A stretch of 64,000 nucleotides of DNA from Priestia abyssalis (GTDB lineage: Bacteria > Bacillota > Bacilli > Bacillales > Bacillaceae_H): the NCBI RefSeq assembly GCF_002019595.1, contig NZ_KV917369.1, positions 5,438,326 through 5,502,325 on the forward strand, in the 5' to 3' direction. A program made the translations under genes and the position numbers. The notes below the pieces were generated by a model, which made no database searches, was not told the DNA's origin, and saw nothing but the letters and a program-made list of their open reading frames with translations. Below are positions 61,990 through 64,000 of the stretch, one piece after another (positions within the stretch are counted from its first letter, which is position 1; every line of letters begins with the position of its first letter).

Positions 61990-62829
61990 ATGACAATGTA
62001 TAAAGCTCTTACAATCGCTGGTTCTGATAGCAGCGGGGGTGCTGGTATTCAAGCTGATTTAAAGACATTCCAAGAGCGTGGAGTTTACGGGATGACTGCT
62101 CTTACGACCATTGTGGCAATGGATCCATCTAACGGATGGTCGCACAGTGTTTTTCCTATCGATGTCGAAACATTGCGTGCTCAATTAAAAACCATTATTG
62201 AAGGTATAGGAGTACAGGCCCTTAAAACAGGGATGCTCGGTTCTGTTGAAATCATTGAATTGGCCGCTGAAACCATTGACAAACATAAAATTCAAAACGT
62301 CGTAGTCGATCCGGTTATGGTTTGCAAAGGTGAAGATGAGGTACTGCACCCGGAAACAGCAGAAAGCCTGAGGGATGTCCTTGTTCCAAGAGCGATAGTG
62401 GTAACACCGAACTTGTTTGAAGCCGGGCAATTAAGTGGGATTGGAACTATTCGTACCATTGAACAAATGCAGGAAGCGGCAGTGAAAATTCACGAACTAG
62501 GCGCCAAGTATGTCCTTATTAAAGGCGGCGGCAAATTACAGCACGAAAAAGCCGTAGACGTCCTTTATGATGGAAAAACGTTTGATATTTTAGAGTCTGA
62601 TCGTATCGAAACAACCTATACTCACGGAGCAGGATGCACTTATTCTGCAGCTATTGCTGCTGAATTAGCAAAAGGCCAGCCTGTCAAAGAAGCCATTTTA
62701 ACAGCAAAAGCCTTCATTACAGAAGCTATACGTCATTCTTTTCCATTAAATCAATATGTGGGTCCTACAAATCACGGAGCTTATCGCAACTATGCAGAAG
62801 GCAAAACTGAAGAAGCTGTCAACAACTAA
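61990..62829 (+). CDS. pdxK: Pyridoxine/pyridoxal kinase, ThiD-like (PdxK, YwdB)
   Basis: This 279-residue ribokinase-fold enzyme has the ThiD-family start KALTIAGSDSSGGAGIQADL, the VVVDPVMVCKGEDEVL block, the substrate-loop Cys and anion hole THGAGCTYSAAIAAEL, and ATP-site VLIKGGGK. Its B. subtilis counterpart at the same place, YwdB, was first annotated ThiD and then shown to be a pyridoxine, pyridoxal and pyridoxamine kinase (PdxK), so I prefer that name. HMP kinase activity is also possible. AAGGAGG precedes ATG 61990. Confidence 0.85.
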   Translation: MTMYKALTIAGSDSSGGAGIQADLKTFQERGVYGMTALTTIVAMDPSNGWSHSVFPIDVETLRAQLKTIIEGIGVQALKTGMLGSVEIIELAAETIDKHKIQNVVVDPVMVCKGEDEVLHPETAESLRDVLVPRAIVVTPNLFEAGQLSGIGTIRTIEQMQEAAVKIHELGAKYVLIKGGGKLQHEKAVDVLYDGKTFDILESDRIETTYTHGAGCTYSAAIAAELAKGQPVKEAILTAKAFITEAIRHSFPLNQYVGPTNHGAYRNYAEGKTEEAVNN

Positions 62830-62857
62830 AAACTTAGATCAAATAAGCCAATAAAAA

Positions 62858-62904
62858 GGCATCAGGAAAATCCTTGTTTTCGCTGGATTGTCCTGATGCT
62901 CTTT
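62858..62904 (+). terminator. pdxK terminator with AATCC/GGATT apex
   Basis: GCATCAGGA / TCCTGATGC encloses AATCC, TTGTTTTCGCT and GGATT, followed by CTCTTTT. The apex is the one found in the spo0F terminator on an unrelated outer stem. Confidence 0.75.
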
Positions 62905-63050
62905 TGAGATGGAGCTCCTTAATTCAGTTGATTTGCCTTAAGGCTTGCTAATCCTCTTTCTACAATATTCCCCAATGTTACCATGAGAAGATTATGAAGT
63001 GTAAATCTTTTGACAGTTTATGAACGATTTTCACTTCATTCTACAAAGAG

Positions 63051-63078
63051 AAAAACCCCCTCTTCCATCGAAGGGGGT
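63051..63078 (-). terminator. Terminator of the HAD phosphatase gene
   Basis: ACCCCCTT / AAGAGGGGGT with a short loop, then TTTTTC on the minus strand, overlapping the stop. Confidence 0.75.
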
Positions 63079-63950
63079 CAACCATTTTCACTTAGCGCTT
63101 TCATAATAGCCTTTGCTACACCATTTTGATTTTCATGATTTGTAGCGGTAACCATATGGCACATTTGTTGAATGTCCTCTGGTGCATTTCCCATCGCAAC
63201 TGCTCTTCCTACTACTTTAAACATGGAAATATCATTATAGCTATCACCGACAGCCATGGTTTCCGAGAGAGGAATTTCCTTTTTTTCAACAAAATTAGAT
63301 AAAGCAATGCCTTTTTGAGCGTCGATATGGGTTATTTCCAAGTTTTCAAAACCTGAAGAACTCACTGCTATTTGCCCGTTCTCTTGTAATTTCTCTTCTG
63401 CTTCAGCAAGCCTTGTGCCATCAAAAGAAAAAGCCAACAGCTTATATATTTCAATCTCTTCATCCTCAAATAAAGAGGCATAACTTTCAATCAAATGGAC
63501 TCTGCCCTTTTCAAAGCGCTCTTTTGCTCCCTCTAACGCTTTTTCGTAATCCTGCTTTTCATTGGCGCTCATAAAAATGTCTAAAATGACAGACAACGCT
63601 TTTTCATAGTCCTCTGAATATGTACCCCGGTTGGTATACACTTCGAAATAAACATCCAAGCTCTTCAGCAATGAAGCAATGTTTTTTGCTTCATGACTGT
63701 CCAGAGGGATAGAATAAAGCTTTTCTCCTTCAGCAGAGCGAACTTCCGCTCCATTCACGCAAATAATCGGACAACTAATGCCGGCCTCCTCTAATACAAA
63801 ATGTGCCTCTTCATAGGAACGCCCTGTTGCAACGACCACCTCTACACCCTTTGACTGTGCTGCACGAATAGCATCTGCATTCTCTTCACTTATCGTATGG
63901 CGGGTATTTACTAACGTTCCATCCATATCACTTGCAATACATTTAATCAT
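63078..63950 (-). CDS. HAD-superfamily (Cof-type) phosphatase, YwtE-like
   Basis: This 290-residue cytosolic phosphatase of HAD subfamily IIB has motif I SDMDGTLVNT with the nucleophile Asp, motif II VVATGRS, a lysine motif, and motif IV AVGDSYNDISMF, with a cap domain between motifs II and III. The overall pattern is that of B. subtilis YwtE, one of several enzymes able to hydrolyse the riboflavin intermediate 5-amino-6-ribitylamino-uracil 5'-phosphate; other sugar phosphates are equally possible. GAGGGTG is well spaced from ATG 63950, not from the GTG at 63959. Confidence 0.85.
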   Translation of the reverse strand: MIKCIASDMDGTLVNTRHTISEENADAIRAAQSKGVEVVVATGRSYEEAHFVLEEAGISCPIICVNGAEVRSAEGEKLYSIPLDSHEAKNIASLLKSLDVYFEVYTNRGTYSEDYEKALSVILDIFMSANEKQDYEKALEGAKERFEKGRVHLIESYASLFEDEEIEIYKLLAFSFDGTRLAEAEEKLQENGQIAVSSSGFENLEITHIDAQKGIALSNFVEKKEIPLSETMAVGDSYNDISMFKVVGRAVAMGNAPEDIQQMCHMVTATNHENQNGVAKAIMKALSENG

Positions 63951-64000
63951 CCAGTACACCCTCTTTCTACTTTCTGTCGCTATATCTCGATAACTTCTCT

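Overview
This window is chromosomal DNA from a Firmicute of the family Bacillaceae, of Bacillus/Priestia type; I cannot fix the species. The evidence is AT-rich DNA with strong AGGAGG-type ribosome sites and frequent GTG/TTG starts, spore genes (spoIIR, spo0F, rsfA, gerQ, a YhcN-like lipoprotein, a pbpG-like PBP), the delta subunit of RNA polymerase, and gene order largely colinear with the ywl-ywj-ywi-ywh-ywg-ywf-ywd segment of B. subtilis. I see no rRNA, tRNA, CRISPR array, prophage or intact insertion sequence.

Layout. 0.2-9.2 kb, all minus strand: mntP, ywlC, ywlB, spoIIR, prmC, prfA, a spore lipoprotein, tdk, rpmE, rho. 9.7-18.2 kb: glpX, murA, transaldolase, fbaA, spo0F, then divergent ywjG, then pyrG and rpoE. 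18.5-29.2 kb: a long minus-strand fatty-acid cluster, transcribed fadF, thiolase, hbd, two acyl-CoA dehydrogenases, a TetR regulator and the B12-dependent mutase icmF. 29.5-36.1 kb: clsB and uvsE (plus), then argS-ywiB and speE-speB (minus). 36.4-49.2 kb: pbpG, ywhD, ywhC, ywgA, ywfO, a DUF1450 protein, rsfA, lipL, pta, hemQ, gerQ, ywdK, ywdI, ung. 49.4-64 kb: a stay-green homologue, zwf and gndA (convergent), a YflT-type stress protein, an alanine module (AGCS symporter, adeR, ald, alr), a HisC-like aminotransferase, a decayed gene, pdxK and a HAD phosphatase. zwf-gndA and the alanine module lie elsewhere in B. subtilis, so the segment has been rearranged.

How the genes work together. glpX, transaldolase and fbaA serve gluconeogenesis and sugar-phosphate exchange; zwf and gndA are the oxidative pentose phosphate steps. 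In the fad cluster, acyl-CoA dehydrogenases feed electrons towards the membrane Fe-S protein FadF, hbd and thiolase finish beta-oxidation, and IcmF links isobutyryl-CoA and butyryl-CoA. A palindrome over the fadF promoter is a likely operator for the TetR regulator. The alanine genes would import alanine, interconvert its isomers and deaminate it to pyruvate under AdeR.

The most unusual content is between genes. (1) Five perfect DnaA boxes, plus one-mismatch boxes, cluster in and around ywlC-ywlB. (2) A two-hairpin element recurs four times with different but self-complementary stems and a conserved second-hairpin loop and tail. (3) A second hairpin family keeps an AATCC...GGATT apex on unrelated stems. 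(4) At least three more dispersed repeat families occur, several copies lying flush against stop codons. (5) The pyrG leader has the full anatomy of the reiterative-transcription attenuator known from B. subtilis. (6) A terminator-like palindrome contains a one-mismatch parS site.
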